Source: an uncultured bacterium
GTDB lineage: Bacteria; Bacteroidota; Bacteroidia; Bacteroidales; JACABE01
Assembly: GCA_903911455.1 (NCBI GenBank)
Contig: CAIWDQ010000657.1
Coordinates: forward strand, 1-33,224
Direction: 5' to 3'
DNA length: 33,224 nucleotides
This document shows positions 16,312-24,258 of this stretch, one piece after another (the first letter of the stretch is position 1; every line of letters begins with the position of its first letter). Both the position numbers and the translations under genes were made by a program. Under the pieces are notes generated by a model. It searched no databases. It was given only the letters and a program-made list of their open reading frames with translations, and had not been told where the DNA came from.

Positions 16312-18722
16312 AGAACTCTATAAATTTTATTCCCCCGAAATGGTTTAAAACCATTTCGGGGAGAGTAAAAAAGAAACACATCTGGCTTGCTTTCTTCTTA
16401 TTGATCTTTCTGCTCTTCTGGTTCTCGCTTCCCAGGCCTTTGTTCAGCGATCCTGATTCAACAGTTTTACTTGATAAAGATTATCATTTGTTAGGGGCTA
16501 AAATATCTGGAGATGGTCAATGGAGGTTTCCTCAATCAAACAAAGTTCCTGATAAGTTTAAGAAAGCCATCGTGCATTTCGAGGACAGGTATTTCAACTA
16601 TCATCCTGGCTTTAATCCCTACTCAATGGGGAGAGCCGTTTATCTAAACTTTAAAAAGAAGAAGATTGTAAGTGGTGGTAGTACTATCACAATGCAAGTA
16701 ATTCGTCTAGTGAGGAAGAATAAAGAGCGTACCTTCGTTGAGAAGTTTATAGAATTAGTAATGGCATTGAGGATGGAACTTACTTATACCAAGAGTGAGA
16801 TCCTAGAATTGTATGCTTCTCATGCTCCTTTTGGCAGTAATGTCGTTGGATTGGATGCTGCTGCATGGAGATATTTCGGAGTAAGTGCCGACAATCTTTC
16901 GTGGGCTGAGATATCTACGCTTGCAGTTTTGCCTAACAGTCCTGCTTTGATTTATCCCGGGAAAAATCATAATAAGCTTCTGCGAAAGCGAAATCAACTC
17001 TTAGATAAGCTTTACCGACATGGTGTTATAGAAAAGATGACTTGTGAATTATCAAAGAATGAGCCTTTGCCTCTAAAACCTTATCCTCTGCCACAGACTG
17101 CTCCTCATCTATTAGAAAGAGCCATTGCCGAAGGTAAAGGTGGTCAGAATATACATACAACTCTTGATGATGAGTTGCAAGTTAAGGTTAATGAAATTGT
17201 ATCTGTTCACAACAGAGAATTAAAGGCTAATGAGGTTCATAATGTGGCTGCTTTGGTGCTTGAAGTAAGTACTGGAAATGTGCTTGCTTATGTTGGCAAT
17301 GCTTCTGCAATTGATAAAACGGATCATGGGAATGATGTGGATGTTATTACTGCTCCGCGAAGTACGGGTAGTATTCTTAAGCCTTATTTATTCGCATCCA
17401 TGCTTAATGATGGCTTGTTGATACCTACTTCGCTTGTCCCTGATGTTCCTATGCAGATAGGTGGTTTTGTTCCCGAAAATTATAGTCTTACTTATGATGG
17501 TGCTGTTCCTGCAAAGAGGGCACTTTCGCGCTCGCTAAACATACCTGCCGTGAAGATGCTTCAAAGCTATGGCACCGAACAATTCTACAATCAGTTGAAG
17601 AAAATAGGTATGACTACGCTAAGTAAATCATCCGTGCATTATGGTTTGTCGTTGATTCTTGGAGGAGCTGAGGCTAAGCTCTGGGATCTGGCCGGAATAT
17701 ATGCTTCTATGGGGCGAACGCTTAATCATTATTATGAATATAATGGCAAGTATGACAAGGGAGATTTTCATCCTCCAATGTATTTATTTAATGATAAACC
17801 AGCAAAGAAAGCTAATCCTGTTGATAAGACTTCGTGGATGGATGCTGCTTCTATCTGGCTTACTTTTGAGGCAATGGTAGAAGTCTCGCGTCCTGATGAG
17901 GAACAGCAGTGGCAACAGTTTTCTTCTTCATCAAAGATAGCATGGAAAACGGGTACTAGTTTTGGGGGTCGTGATGCTTGGTCAATTGGTGTTACGCCTG
18001 ATTATGTGGTAGCTGTTTGGGTTGGCAATGCATCCGGTGAAGGTCGTCCTGCTCTTTCGGGGATTGGTAGTGCTGCACCTGTGTTGTTTGACATCTTTAA
18101 AGTTTTGCAACCTCAGGGTTGGTTTAAGATGCCTGAAGACGAAATGGTAGAGATACCGGTTTGTCATTATAGTGGCTTCAGAGCTTCTTCTTTATGCGAT
18201 ATGGTTGATACAGTCTGGATACAAAAGAAGGGATTGAAGTCTGCGGTTTGTCCTTATCACCAGATGGTGCATCTTGATAAGACTGAGACCTGGCAGGTTA
18301 ATTCCAATTGCGAATCTCCTGATAATATGGTGCACAAAGCATGGTTTATATTGCCTCCCGTTATGGAATGGTATTTCAAGGCAAGGAATCCTTTTTACAA
18401 GACGCTTCCTCCTTTCCGTAAAGATTGCATGCCTGCAAATGAAACCCGATCAATGGAAATGATTTATCCTTTGCATAACAGTAGAATATATATTCCTGTT
18501 GACCTTGATGGGAAGCCCGGAAGTGCTATCTTTAAAGTTGCTCACCGAAATCCACAGGCAGTTATTTACTGGCATATTGATGATAAGTTTGTAGGCACCA
18601 CAATACAATACCATCAGATGGCAATAAGTCCCGATAAAGGAAATCATAAACTAACTTTGGTTGATGATAAAGGGGAGACACTTATTGTGAAATTTGAGAT
18701 TGCTACTAAAGACAAAAAATGA
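16281..18722 (+). CDS. pbpC: Penicillin-binding protein 1C (bifunctional transglycosylase/transpeptidase)
   Basis: The 813-aa product has a basic cytoplasmic tail and one membrane span (residues about 34-50, WLAFFLLIFLLFWFSLP). The GT51 glycosyltransferase domain has catalytic Glu101 in FEDRYF and SGGSTITMQ at 131-139. The transpeptidase domain has Ser364 in SILK, SLN at 418-420 and KTG at 556-558. A C-terminal BiPBP_C beta domain (about 725-810, YPLHNSRIYIPVD) is diagnostic for PBP1C. It polymerises and cross-links peptidoglycan at the outer face of the inner membrane. The start overlaps the A2M gene by 31 nt; no closer in-frame ATG precedes the membrane span, so this start is likely. Co-occurrence with A2M is a conserved pairing thought to link wall repair with protease defence. 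Confidence 0.95.
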   Translation: MGRSGFFKQIKNSINFIPPKWFKTISGRVKKKHIWLAFFLLIFLLFWFSLPRPLFSDPDSTVLLDKDYHLLGAKISGDGQWRFPQSNKVPDKFKKAIVHFEDRYFNYHPGFNPYSMGRAVYLNFKKKKIVSGGSTITMQVIRLVRKNKERTFVEKFIELVMALRMELTYTKSEILELYASHAPFGSNVVGLDAAAWRYFGVSADNLSWAEISTLAVLPNSPALIYPGKNHNKLLRKRNQLLDKLYRHGVIEKMTCELSKNEPLPLKPYPLPQTAPHLLERAIAEGKGGQNIHTTLDDELQVKVNEIVSVHNRELKANEVHNVAALVLEVSTGNVLAYVGNASAIDKTDHGNDVDVITAPRSTGSILKPYLFASMLNDGLLIPTSLVPDVPMQIGGFVPENYSLTYDGAVPAKRALSRSLNIPAVKMLQSYGTEQFYNQLKKIGMTTLSKSSVHYGLSLILGGAEAKLWDLAGIYASMGRTLNHYYEYNGKYDKGDFHPPMYLFNDKPAKKANPVDKTSWMDAASIWLTFEAMVEVSRPDEEQQWQQFSSSSKIAWKTGTSFGGRDAWSIGVTPDYVVAVWVGNASGEGRPALSGIGSAAPVLFDIFKVLQPQGWFKMPEDEMVEIPVCHYSGFRASSLCDMVDTVWIQKKGLKSAVCPYHQMVHLDKTETWQVNSNCESPDNMVHKAWFILPPVMEWYFKARNPFYKTLPPFRKDCMPANETRSMEMIYPLHNSRIYIPVDLDGKPGSAIFKVAHRNPQAVIYWHIDDKFVGTTIQYHQMAISPDKGNHKLTLVDDKGETLIVKFEIATKDKK
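16333..16361. repeat. 14-bp perfect inverted repeat inside the 5' end of pbpC
   Basis: CCCCGAAATGGTTT and AAACCATTTCGGGG flank a single A, so the 29-bp segment is almost a perfect palindrome. It starts 22 nt after the A2M stop and lies within the codons for the cytoplasmic tail of PBP1C. It is markedly more GC-rich at its ends than surrounding DNA. There is no T-run after it, so it is not an ordinary terminator; an mRNA hairpin that tunes pbpC expression or stops 3' decay is possible. Confidence 0.75.
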
Positions 18723-18839
18723 TGTAGCTACATTATTTCTCTAATTATTTTTCATATTGATAATCATACCATTTCTTTTGTTTATTAATTTTTAACAAAA
18801 ACAAAAGTGATATTTAAGCGTTTTATTATTTAATTAATT

Positions 18840-18847
18840 TATCTTTG
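18840..18847 (+). promoter_or_regulatory. Bacteroidota -7 promoter element for the DUF6132-DUF2892-DUF302-methyltransferase cassette
   Basis: TATCTTTG matches TAnnTTTG exactly, 20 nt before the ATG at 18867, followed by GCAAAATAAATAAA typical of short Bacteroidota leaders. A loose GTTTT lies about 20 nt upstream in place of -33. This is one of the best promoters in the window. Confidence 0.6.
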
Positions 18848-18866
18848 CAAAATAAATAAAAACAAT

Positions 18867-19106
18867 ATGGCAGATTCATGCGAAAGAAAAGAAAAACCTA
18901 AAGGATTTAAGGCATTAATTAAAAGCTGGTACTTTTGGAAGCCTGTTACAGGGATTATTTTAGGAGGCATTGGAGGTTTTATATATTATTATAATGTAGG
19001 ATGTGCTTCGGGTACATGTGGCATTGCTTCCAACCCTTACTCAAGTGTTTTGATGGGTGGTTTGTTTGGTTTGTTTATTACTAACAGACCTTGTGGGAAC
19101 TGCTAA
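18867..19106 (+). CDS. DUF6132 family small membrane protein
   Basis: The 79-aa protein has two hydrophobic segments (about 27-44, VTGIILGGIGGFIYYYNV; about 60-73, VLMGGLFGLFIT). Its cysteine pairs include GCASGTCGIAS between the membrane segments and PCGNC at the C-terminus. This Cys-rich, Gly-rich layout fits the DUF6132 family found in Bacteroidota; its function is unknown. It is first in a cassette with DUF2892, DUF302 and methyltransferase genes. The conserved thiols suggest metal or sulfur/redox chemistry at the membrane, which is inference. Confidence 0.75.
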   Translation: MADSCERKEKPKGFKALIKSWYFWKPVTGIILGGIGGFIYYYNVGCASGTCGIASNPYSSVLMGGLFGLFITNRPCGNC

Positions 19107-19204
19107 AGGGACAATTAAGAATTAAGAATATTAAAGCTACAAACTTAATTATAAATAGTTTGTTTTTAGTTAACAACAATTAAATTTAATAAATAATAAA
19201 TAGT

Positions 19205-19411
19205 ATGAAAAAGAACATGGGAATCATTGACAAAGCTATCAGGATACTGGTTGCTGCCGTAGTAGCAATTTTGTTTTTTACAGGAGTAATTACAGGTATC
19301 TTAGGTATCATTTTATTGGTATTGGCCGGAGTATTTGTACTTACAAGTCTTATCAGTTTCTGCCCACTTTATACTTTATTTGGTTTTAAAACAGATAAGA
19401 GTAGTAAATAA
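19205..19411 (+). CDS. DUF2892 family inner-membrane protein
   Basis: The 68-aa protein starts KKNMGIIDKAIRILVAA, followed by a transmembrane hairpin (about 12-31 and 31-50) and the FCPLYTLFGF tail typical of DUF2892 / YgaP-type membrane domains. In other bacteria such domains are fused or adjacent to rhodaneses and sulfur-handling proteins. It is 98 nt after DUF6132 and 16 nt before DUF302, consistent with one transcription unit. Confidence 0.85.
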   Translation: MKKNMGIIDKAIRILVAAVVAILFFTGVITGILGIILLVLAGVFVLTSLISFCPLYTLFGFKTDKSSK

Positions 19412-19427
19412 ACATTAAATAAATTAC

Positions 19428-19814
19428 ATGAACTATTATTTTACAACTCAGATAAAGGATTCTTTTGAGAATGCAATTATACGAGTTACTGATGAGTTAA
19501 AGAAAGAAGGTTTCGGTATCATTACAGAGATTAATGTTACCGAAACATTTAAAAACAAGCTTGATGTAGACTTCAAGAATTATAGAATATTAGGTGCTTG
19601 TAATCCTAATTTTGCATATCAGGCTTTAAGTATTGAAGAGAAAATTGGAGTGATGTTGCCTTGCAATGTAATTGTTTCGGAAATTAATCCTGAATTGGTT
19701 GAGGTTTCGGCAATTGATCCTTCTTCGTCAATGCAGGTTGTAGGTGAAGATAAGCTTGACGCAATAGCTTCGCAGGTTAGTGCTAAATTAAAGAAAGTAA
19801 TAGAAAGTTTGTAA
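19428..19814 (+). CDS. DUF302 domain protein
   Basis: The 128-aa protein matches the DUF302 pattern through its whole length: FENAIIRVTDELKKEGFGIITEINV, then YRILGACNPNFAYQALSIEE, then GVMLPCNVIVSE with the conserved Cys in the ACNP and LPCN motifs. It has no signal peptide, so it is cytoplasmic. DUF302 proteins are small dimers of uncertain function, often near redox, metal or sulfur genes. It stops 3 nt before the methyltransferase start, so the two are probably translated together. Confidence 0.9.
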   Translation: MNYYFTTQIKDSFENAIIRVTDELKKEGFGIITEINVTETFKNKLDVDFKNYRILGACNPNFAYQALSIEEKIGVMLPCNVIVSEINPELVEVSAIDPSSSMQVVGEDKLDAIASQVSAKLKKVIESL

Positions 19815-19817
19815 GTT

Positions 19818-20438
19818 ATGAATTTTGATGAAGTAGCTAAAGATTGGGATGTTAATCCTAAGATGATTGAAAGAGCTAATGTTTTAGCTTCAGAACTTAA
19901 AGAATATTTTAAGTTTGATAAAGATAAAATGACTGCTTTTGAATTTGGTAGTGGTACAGGTTTGTTGAGCTATCATCTAAAAGATTCGTTCAAACAAATA
20001 ACATTGGCAGATAGTTCTATAGGGATGGTTAATGTATTGAAGGATAAGATAGCCAACGAGAATATTACAAATCTACATCCTATGCTTATTGATATGCCGG
20101 CGAATAATCCGCAGATTGATAAAGTTGATCATATCTTTACTTTTATGGCTTTGCATCATGTAAAAGATCTTAGTAAAATATTTACAAGTTTTAAAGCAAT
20201 CCTAAAAGATGAAGGCCATTTAAGTATTGGAGATCTGGTGACTGAGGATGGTTCTTTTCATTCTCATGATGCAAGTTTTGATGGACATAATGGTTTTGAT
20301 AAAGAAGAATTAAGTGCTTTGCTTTCGGCTAATGGTTTTGCAGTTGAAAATTATAAGATTTTTTATCAGATAGAAAAAGAATACGAAGGACAAATGAAGA
20401 CATATCCTTTGTTTCTGCTAATCGCAAAGAAAACTTAA
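19818..20438 (+). CDS. Class I SAM-dependent methyltransferase
   Basis: The 206-aa product has the class I SAM-binding motif I (AFEFGSGTGLLSYHL, residues about 40-54), an acidic loop after beta-2 (ITLADSS) and a motif IV/V region (DHIFTFMALHHV). The size and layout resemble UbiE/Methyltransf_11-type small-molecule methyltransferases. The substrate is not readable. It is last in the DUF6132-DUF2892-DUF302 cassette and is followed by a strong terminator. Inference: it may act on a thiol, metalloid or other small substrate handled by the cassette. Confidence 0.88.
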   Translation: MNFDEVAKDWDVNPKMIERANVLASELKEYFKFDKDKMTAFEFGSGTGLLSYHLKDSFKQITLADSSIGMVNVLKDKIANENITNLHPMLIDMPANNPQIDKVDHIFTFMALHHVKDLSKIFTSFKAILKDEGHLSIGDLVTEDGSFHSHDASFDGHNGFDKEELSALLSANGFAVENYKIFYQIEKEYEGQMKTYPLFLLIAKKT

Positions 20439-20458
20439 AGTTTTATCAGAACATTTAT

Positions 20459-20496
20459 AAAAAAGCTCTCACCATTTAGTTGATGAGAGCTTTTTT
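20459..20496. terminator. Bidirectional rho-independent terminator between convergent genes
   Basis: AAAAAAGCTCTCA and TGAGAGCTTTTTT pair perfectly over 13 bp with a 12-nt loop. It lies 20 nt after the methyltransferase stop and, on the other strand, about 66 nt beyond the 334-aa gene, so it likely serves both. Confidence 0.85.
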
Positions 20497-20530
20497 ATGT
20501 TTTAGAATGCCTTTCAATTATTAATTCTTT

Positions 20531-20544
20531 CCCGCATGTACGGG
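20531..20544. repeat. Small palindrome CCCG-CATGTA-CGGG flanked by ATTAATTCTT copies
   Basis: A short GC stem (CCCG/CGGG) sits between two copies of TTAATTCTT (20521 and 20546). A similar TTAATTCTT follows the TGCCTG...CAGGCA inverted repeat near 10430-10460. These may be small members of a dispersed palindrome family; evidence is limited to these two places. Confidence 0.35.
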
Positions 20545-20562
20545 ATTAATTCTTAATTGAAT

Positions 20563-21567
20563 TTATCTTCTTTTCTTTACCGTAATTCTTATGGTACCGG
20601 TGGCTAGAGGGTCGCTTAGTTTGCCATTTATCTTTTTAGGATATCTCGGACCTATATCCGGAATATTACATTTTGAAATTATACCTTTGGGTGCAACAAA
20701 TGCAAATTCAGGGACTCCTGTTGGTGTTGTGATTGACACAAAAATAATTGCATCACAAGTATTCATTGTATTATCAACAACTAAATAATTTTTAGGAACT
20801 AAACCTGGATAATCAGATGTTGCTATCTGGTCAGCGTCCATTACTAAATCTCTTTCTTTGGCAGTTAATTTTGTGAGGTCTTTTGAATTAGGTTTTAAAA
20901 GAGTAGGATCATAGCTACGTAGCAATGGGCGAATATCAGCTGAATGCTGTGTATATAATTCACCATAATTTTTGCGCAAAGCATCAAATAATTCATCAAC
21001 TAATTCACTAATATTGTCTCTGTCGTCGGTTACATTGTCTTTTTTATGTTCTTTTTTAGTTAGTATGGCTGACAATTCGCCAACCCATGTTGTTACTAAA
21101 GTTAAAACCGTAGGGACTAATGGTTTTGAGGCTATTCTTATCAACCAACCTTCGCAAATAGTTTGTATTGTTTCTTGTGTACCTCTATCAAAAGCAGGTC
21201 CGGTAGCATATAAATAATCTAAAATGGTGTCATCACCCGGGTAGCCAGCTCTTATCAAAGGTTTAATTGCTTCTCTTAAAATAGGCAATTCCAACATTTT
21301 TTCTTCATACTTGGCAGCATCAACTGTTATCTGCCCTAAATCCGCATCTCTGGTTGCCATTGCAGTTCTCAGGTCAGTTATTTTGCTGGAAACGCGAGCA
21401 CGCATTATTATTTCTTCGGGAGTGTAAGGACCGTCGCCAAAACTATTGTAATGGAATACACCATATTCTAATTTTCTGTCTAATGCAAATTTTCTATAAT
21501 TTAAATTTGAATTCTGTATTTTTGAATTTTTTCTGCTTTCTTGTGCAGTAGGAATATAAATGTTCAT
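20563..21567 (-). CDS. Uncharacterised 334-aa cytoplasmic protein
   Basis: I do not recognise this protein. It has no signal peptide or membrane segment. Residues about 55-240 look mainly helical (ITDLRTAMATRDADLGQITVDAAKYEEKM; ISELVDELFDALRKNYGELY). The C-terminal ~90 residues look like a beta domain ending in a basic tail (ATGTIRITVKKRR). A possible -7 box, TAATTTTG, reads on the minus strand at 21811-21818, about 245 nt upstream, so the leader could be long. It is convergent with the methyltransferase and stands alone. Codon use looks normal for the window, and the length and order of the ORF argue for a real gene. Confidence 0.7.
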   Translation of the reverse strand: MNIYIPTAQESRKNSKIQNSNLNYRKFALDRKLEYGVFHYNSFGDGPYTPEEIIMRARVSSKITDLRTAMATRDADLGQITVDAAKYEEKMLELPILREAIKPLIRAGYPGDDTILDYLYATGPAFDRGTQETIQTICEGWLIRIASKPLVPTVLTLVTTWVGELSAILTKKEHKKDNVTDDRDNISELVDELFDALRKNYGELYTQHSADIRPLLRSYDPTLLKPNSKDLTKLTAKERDLVMDADQIATSDYPGLVPKNYLVVDNTMNTCDAIIFVSITTPTGVPEFAFVAPKGIISKCNIPDIGPRYPKKINGKLSDPLATGTIRITVKKRR

Positions 21568-21990
21568 GTAATGATATGTTTAGAAATATTAATCCCTGTA
21601 AAGGGGAATAAAAAATAATTGTGTAAAAAAAGATAATACCGGAGGTTTTGCTATTTAATAAGCGAACATCTTAGAAAGATGCATAGCAAAAGTGGGTTAA
21701 TATTTATTAACGATGTGCATGAAGAGGGTGATATGTAACCAATGTCTGAAAACAATTATTTTATTCAAAATTTATTTTTTTAATTAAGCCATAATCTAAA
21801 TCTGACTTTGCAAAATTAACTTAAATTTAATTCTCCTGCTAATTTAAAACAATAAAAATGCAACATATTGTAATATTAATTTTCAATTAAATCCCAGCAT
21901 CTTACAACAGTCTAATACTACACATTCTACATAAATTATCTTTTTAATAATTATGTAAATTTATATAAATTAAACTTAAAAAGCGTCAAC

Positions 21991-22248
21991 ATTCATTCAG
22001 CGAAGGCATAAATAATTTTAGAAACACACACACTCGTCCAGCGAAGGCATAAATAATTTTTGGAACACACACACTCATTCAGCGAAGGCATAAATAATTT
22101 TAGAAACACACACACTCATCCAGCGAAGGCATAAATAATTTTAGAAACACACACATTCATCCAGCGAAGGCATAAATAATTTTAGGAACACACACACTCA
22201 TTCAGCGAAGGCATAAATAATTTTAGAAACACACACACTCATCCAATG
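21991..22248. repeat. Tandem array of a 41-bp unit, six full copies plus a partial
   Basis: The anchor AGCGAAGGCA occurs at 21999, 22040, 22081, 22122, 22163 and 22204, always exactly 41 bp apart, with a diverged seventh at 22245. The unit is cattCAGCGAAGGCATAAATAATTTTaGAAACACACACact. Copies differ only by single substitutions (att/atc/gtc, aga/gga/tgg). There are no unique spacers and no conserved open frame. Confidence 0.92.
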
Positions 22249-22382
22249 TATGTGAAAATATTTTTTTTCACTAATATTCTTTTTTTCTCTTTGGTATGAT
22301 AAAAAATATATGCTGTAACCCCAGCTCGACTTCGCTCGGTGGCCCTAATTGCATCGGTCACTAAACTTAACAGAGGTGTATT

Positions 22383-22412
22383 AAAACTCAATCTTTCTTG
22401 GTTGAGTTTTTT
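22383..22412 (+). terminator. Orphan rho-independent terminator
   Basis: AAAACTCAATC and GGTTGAGTTTT pair over 11 bp (one T-G pair) around loop TTTCTT, followed by TTCT. The upstream plus-strand neighbour ended at 20438 and has its own terminator, so this one has no assigned transcript. It may close a non-coding RNA running through or starting after the tandem array. Confidence 0.65.
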
Positions 22413-22657
22413 CTATATATTAGTTGAAATATTAAATACACATGTCAAAATATCATAATAGCTCTTTTTCTTTGCTTATCCCCACCAAATACAACAGAAG
22501 CAATATTAAAATAAATGTCGAATTTCAAAAGCTTCTTTAGATAGTTTATCAAGTATAAGAGATTTGGTTTAATTTCATATTATAGACTTAATTTAAACTA
22601 AAAAGCATATTCTTATAGAGTTTATCATCTTCTTTATAAATAAATCCAAAAAAATAG

Positions 22658-22665
22658 TAACTTTG
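22658..22665 (+). promoter_or_regulatory. Putative Bacteroidota -7 promoter element for the glycan operon
   Basis: TAACTTTG matches TAnnTTTG exactly and is followed by CAACTTAAAAC. It lies 91 nt before the ATG at 22756, predicting a leader of about 80 nt. No exact -33 TTTG is visible. Confidence 0.5.
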
Positions 22666-22755
22666 CAACTTAAAACATGAACGATTAAAAACAAAATTTT
22701 TAGTCAGATTGATTTAAGTTATGTTAGAAATATTAATAATTAAAACACAGTATTA

Positions 22756-23712
22756 ATGTCAGCAATAGAGCGTTTAGGATTATCATTAACAGAATTAGAG
22801 AAATTGGATAAACAATATTCTTATGAGCAGGCTCAAACCCAAGATATATTTGGTTTTAAATGGGCTAAAAGAGATACTTACGAATCAGAAGCTGTTAAAA
22901 AAGCAGGTGCAGCATGGTTAATCGAAAGATATTTCGAGAATAGTTATGATAAGATGAATGAGTTTTTGAACAAAGATGGCGAACGTAAAATAATACTTGA
23001 TGCCGGAAGTGGTTCAGGCTATTCTGCATTGCTTTTGTTTGGTGATGAATTGAAGAAACACGATTATTTAGGTGTTGATATTTCGGATGCTGTTAATGAA
23101 GGCAGAGCAAGATTTGCTGAATTAGGTATAAAAGCTGATTTTATTAAAGCAAGTTTGATGGATCTGGATTTTATTCCTGATGGAAGTATAGATATTATTT
23201 TTTCTGAAGGTGTATTGCACCATACTGATAGTACCGAAAACGCTATTAAATATCTTTCTAAAAAATTAAAGAAAGATGGTTCATTTATGTTTTATGTTTA
23301 TTTAAAGAAAAGTGTTATCAGAGAATTTACTGATGATTATATCAGAGAACAATTGTTGCAATATGGCAATCAGGAAGCCTGGGATAAATTAATTCCGTTA
23401 ACAAAATTAGGGAAAGCTTTAGGTGAATTGAATATCGAGATAGATGTAGAAGAGGATATTGATTTATTAGGTATTAAAAAAGGTAAACTTGATTTGCAGA
23501 GATTCTTTTATTGGAATATTTGCAAAGCATTTTACAAACCAGAATACAATATTGATGAGATGAATCATTTGAATTTTGATTGGTTTCGTCCACTAAACTG
23601 TCAGCGTCAAACGCCAGAACAGGTTAATCAATGGTGTGTTGAAGCAGGATTGGAAATAGAACATCAAAACATTCAAGAGGCAGGAATTACAATTATTGCA
23701 AAGAAAAAATGA
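22756..23712 (+). CDS. Class I SAM-dependent methyltransferase of the glycan operon
   Basis: The 318-aa protein has motif [15 protein letters not shown] (about 80-93), an acidic YLGVDIS after beta-2, and [11 protein letters not shown] as motif IV. The N-terminal segment ([11 protein letters not shown]) is seen in methyltransferases of O-antigen clusters. It probably methylates a sugar or a lipid-linked oligosaccharide in the cytoplasm. It is the first gene of the operon, and its stop overlaps the next start (ATGA). The substrate is inferred from context only. Confidence 0.85.
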   Translation: MSAIERLGLSLTELEKLDKQYSYEQAQTQDIFGFKWAKRDTYESEAVKKAGAAWLIERYFENSYDKMNEFLNKDGERKIILDAGSGSGYSALLLFGDELKKHDYLGVDISDAVNEGRARFAELGIKADFIKASLMDLDFIPDGSIDIIFSEGVLHHTDSTENAIKYLSKKLKKDGSFMFYVYLKKSVIREFTDDYIREQLLQYGNQEAWDKLIPLTKLGKALGELNIEIDVEEDIDLLGIKKGKLDLQRFFYWNICKAFYKPEYNIDEMNHLNFDWFRPLNCQRQTPEQVNQWCVEAGLEIEHQNIQEAGITIIAKKK

Positions 23713-24215
23713 AACTTTTAGATTCATTAATCAATAGTTTGTTAAAAAAGAAAAGGAAAATCCTAAAGGATAAATATAATAGGGTTTTACCTATTGGCGA
23801 TTTGTTATCCGACAGATGGGAAAAGGCAAAATTCCTTGGCTTCGGCGAAGGCACCAGCATTTATGACAGTTGTCTTGTATTAGGTGATGTAAAGATTGGT
23901 GAAAAAACCTGGGTAGGACCATTTACAATATTAGATGGATCGGGAGGGTTAGAAATCGGAAGCAATTGTTCTATCTCAACAGGAGTGCAAATATATTCGC
24001 ACGACACTGTAAGATGGGCAGTTTCCGGAGGAAAAGAACCTTATGAATATGACAAAACAATAATTGGAGACAACTGCTATATTGGTCCGAATACCGTTAT
24101 ATCAAAAGGAGTTAAAATTGGAAAAGGAACCATTGTTGGAGCTAATAGTTTCGTGAACAAATCGTTTCCTGAAGGATCAAAGATTGCAGGTAGTCCGGCA
24201 AAATTAATAGAATAA
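23709..24215 (+). CDS. Left-handed beta-helix (hexapeptide-repeat) acyltransferase
   Basis: The 168-aa product shows imperfect hexapeptide repeats ([64 protein letters not shown]) that fold into a left-handed beta-helix. It ends in the usual GSPAKLIE cap. YSHD near residue 98 supplies the probable catalytic His in the loop between coils. It resembles WbbJ/WcaF-type sugar O- or N-acetyltransferases using acetyl-CoA. It overlaps the methyltransferase by 4 nt. The acetyl donor is known for the family; the acceptor sugar is unknown. Confidence 0.9.
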   Translation: MKLLDSLINSLLKKKRKILKDKYNRVLPIGDLLSDRWEKAKFLGFGEGTSIYDSCLVLGDVKIGEKTWVGPFTILDGSGGLEIGSNCSISTGVQIYSHDTVRWAVSGGKEPYEYDKTIIGDNCYIGPNTVISKGVKIGKGTIVGANSFVNKSFPEGSKIAGSPAKLIE

Positions 24216-24258
24216 TACATCAGGTTTTAGAATAATATTTATCAATACAATTGTAAGC

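Larger units (their letters stand above)
21568..22755. other. 1.2-kb gene-free region with 41-bp tandem array, REP-like patch and orphan terminator
   Basis: No ORF is credible. The order is: AT-rich leader of the 334-aa gene (minus-strand -7-like box at 21811-21818), tandem array (21991-22248), a GC-rich patch CTCGACTTCGCTCGGTGG (about 22326-22343) of the kind seen in dispersed palindromes, and a plus-strand terminator at 22383-22412 with no upstream plus-strand gene. The glycan-operon promoter (22658) closes the region. Confidence 0.6.

Noticed and set aside
21991-22248. CRISPR-like repeat array
   Set aside because: The 41-bp units are directly contiguous with no unique spacers, and no cas gene is present in the window. 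The same holds for the arrays at 9963-10278 and 32925-33131.
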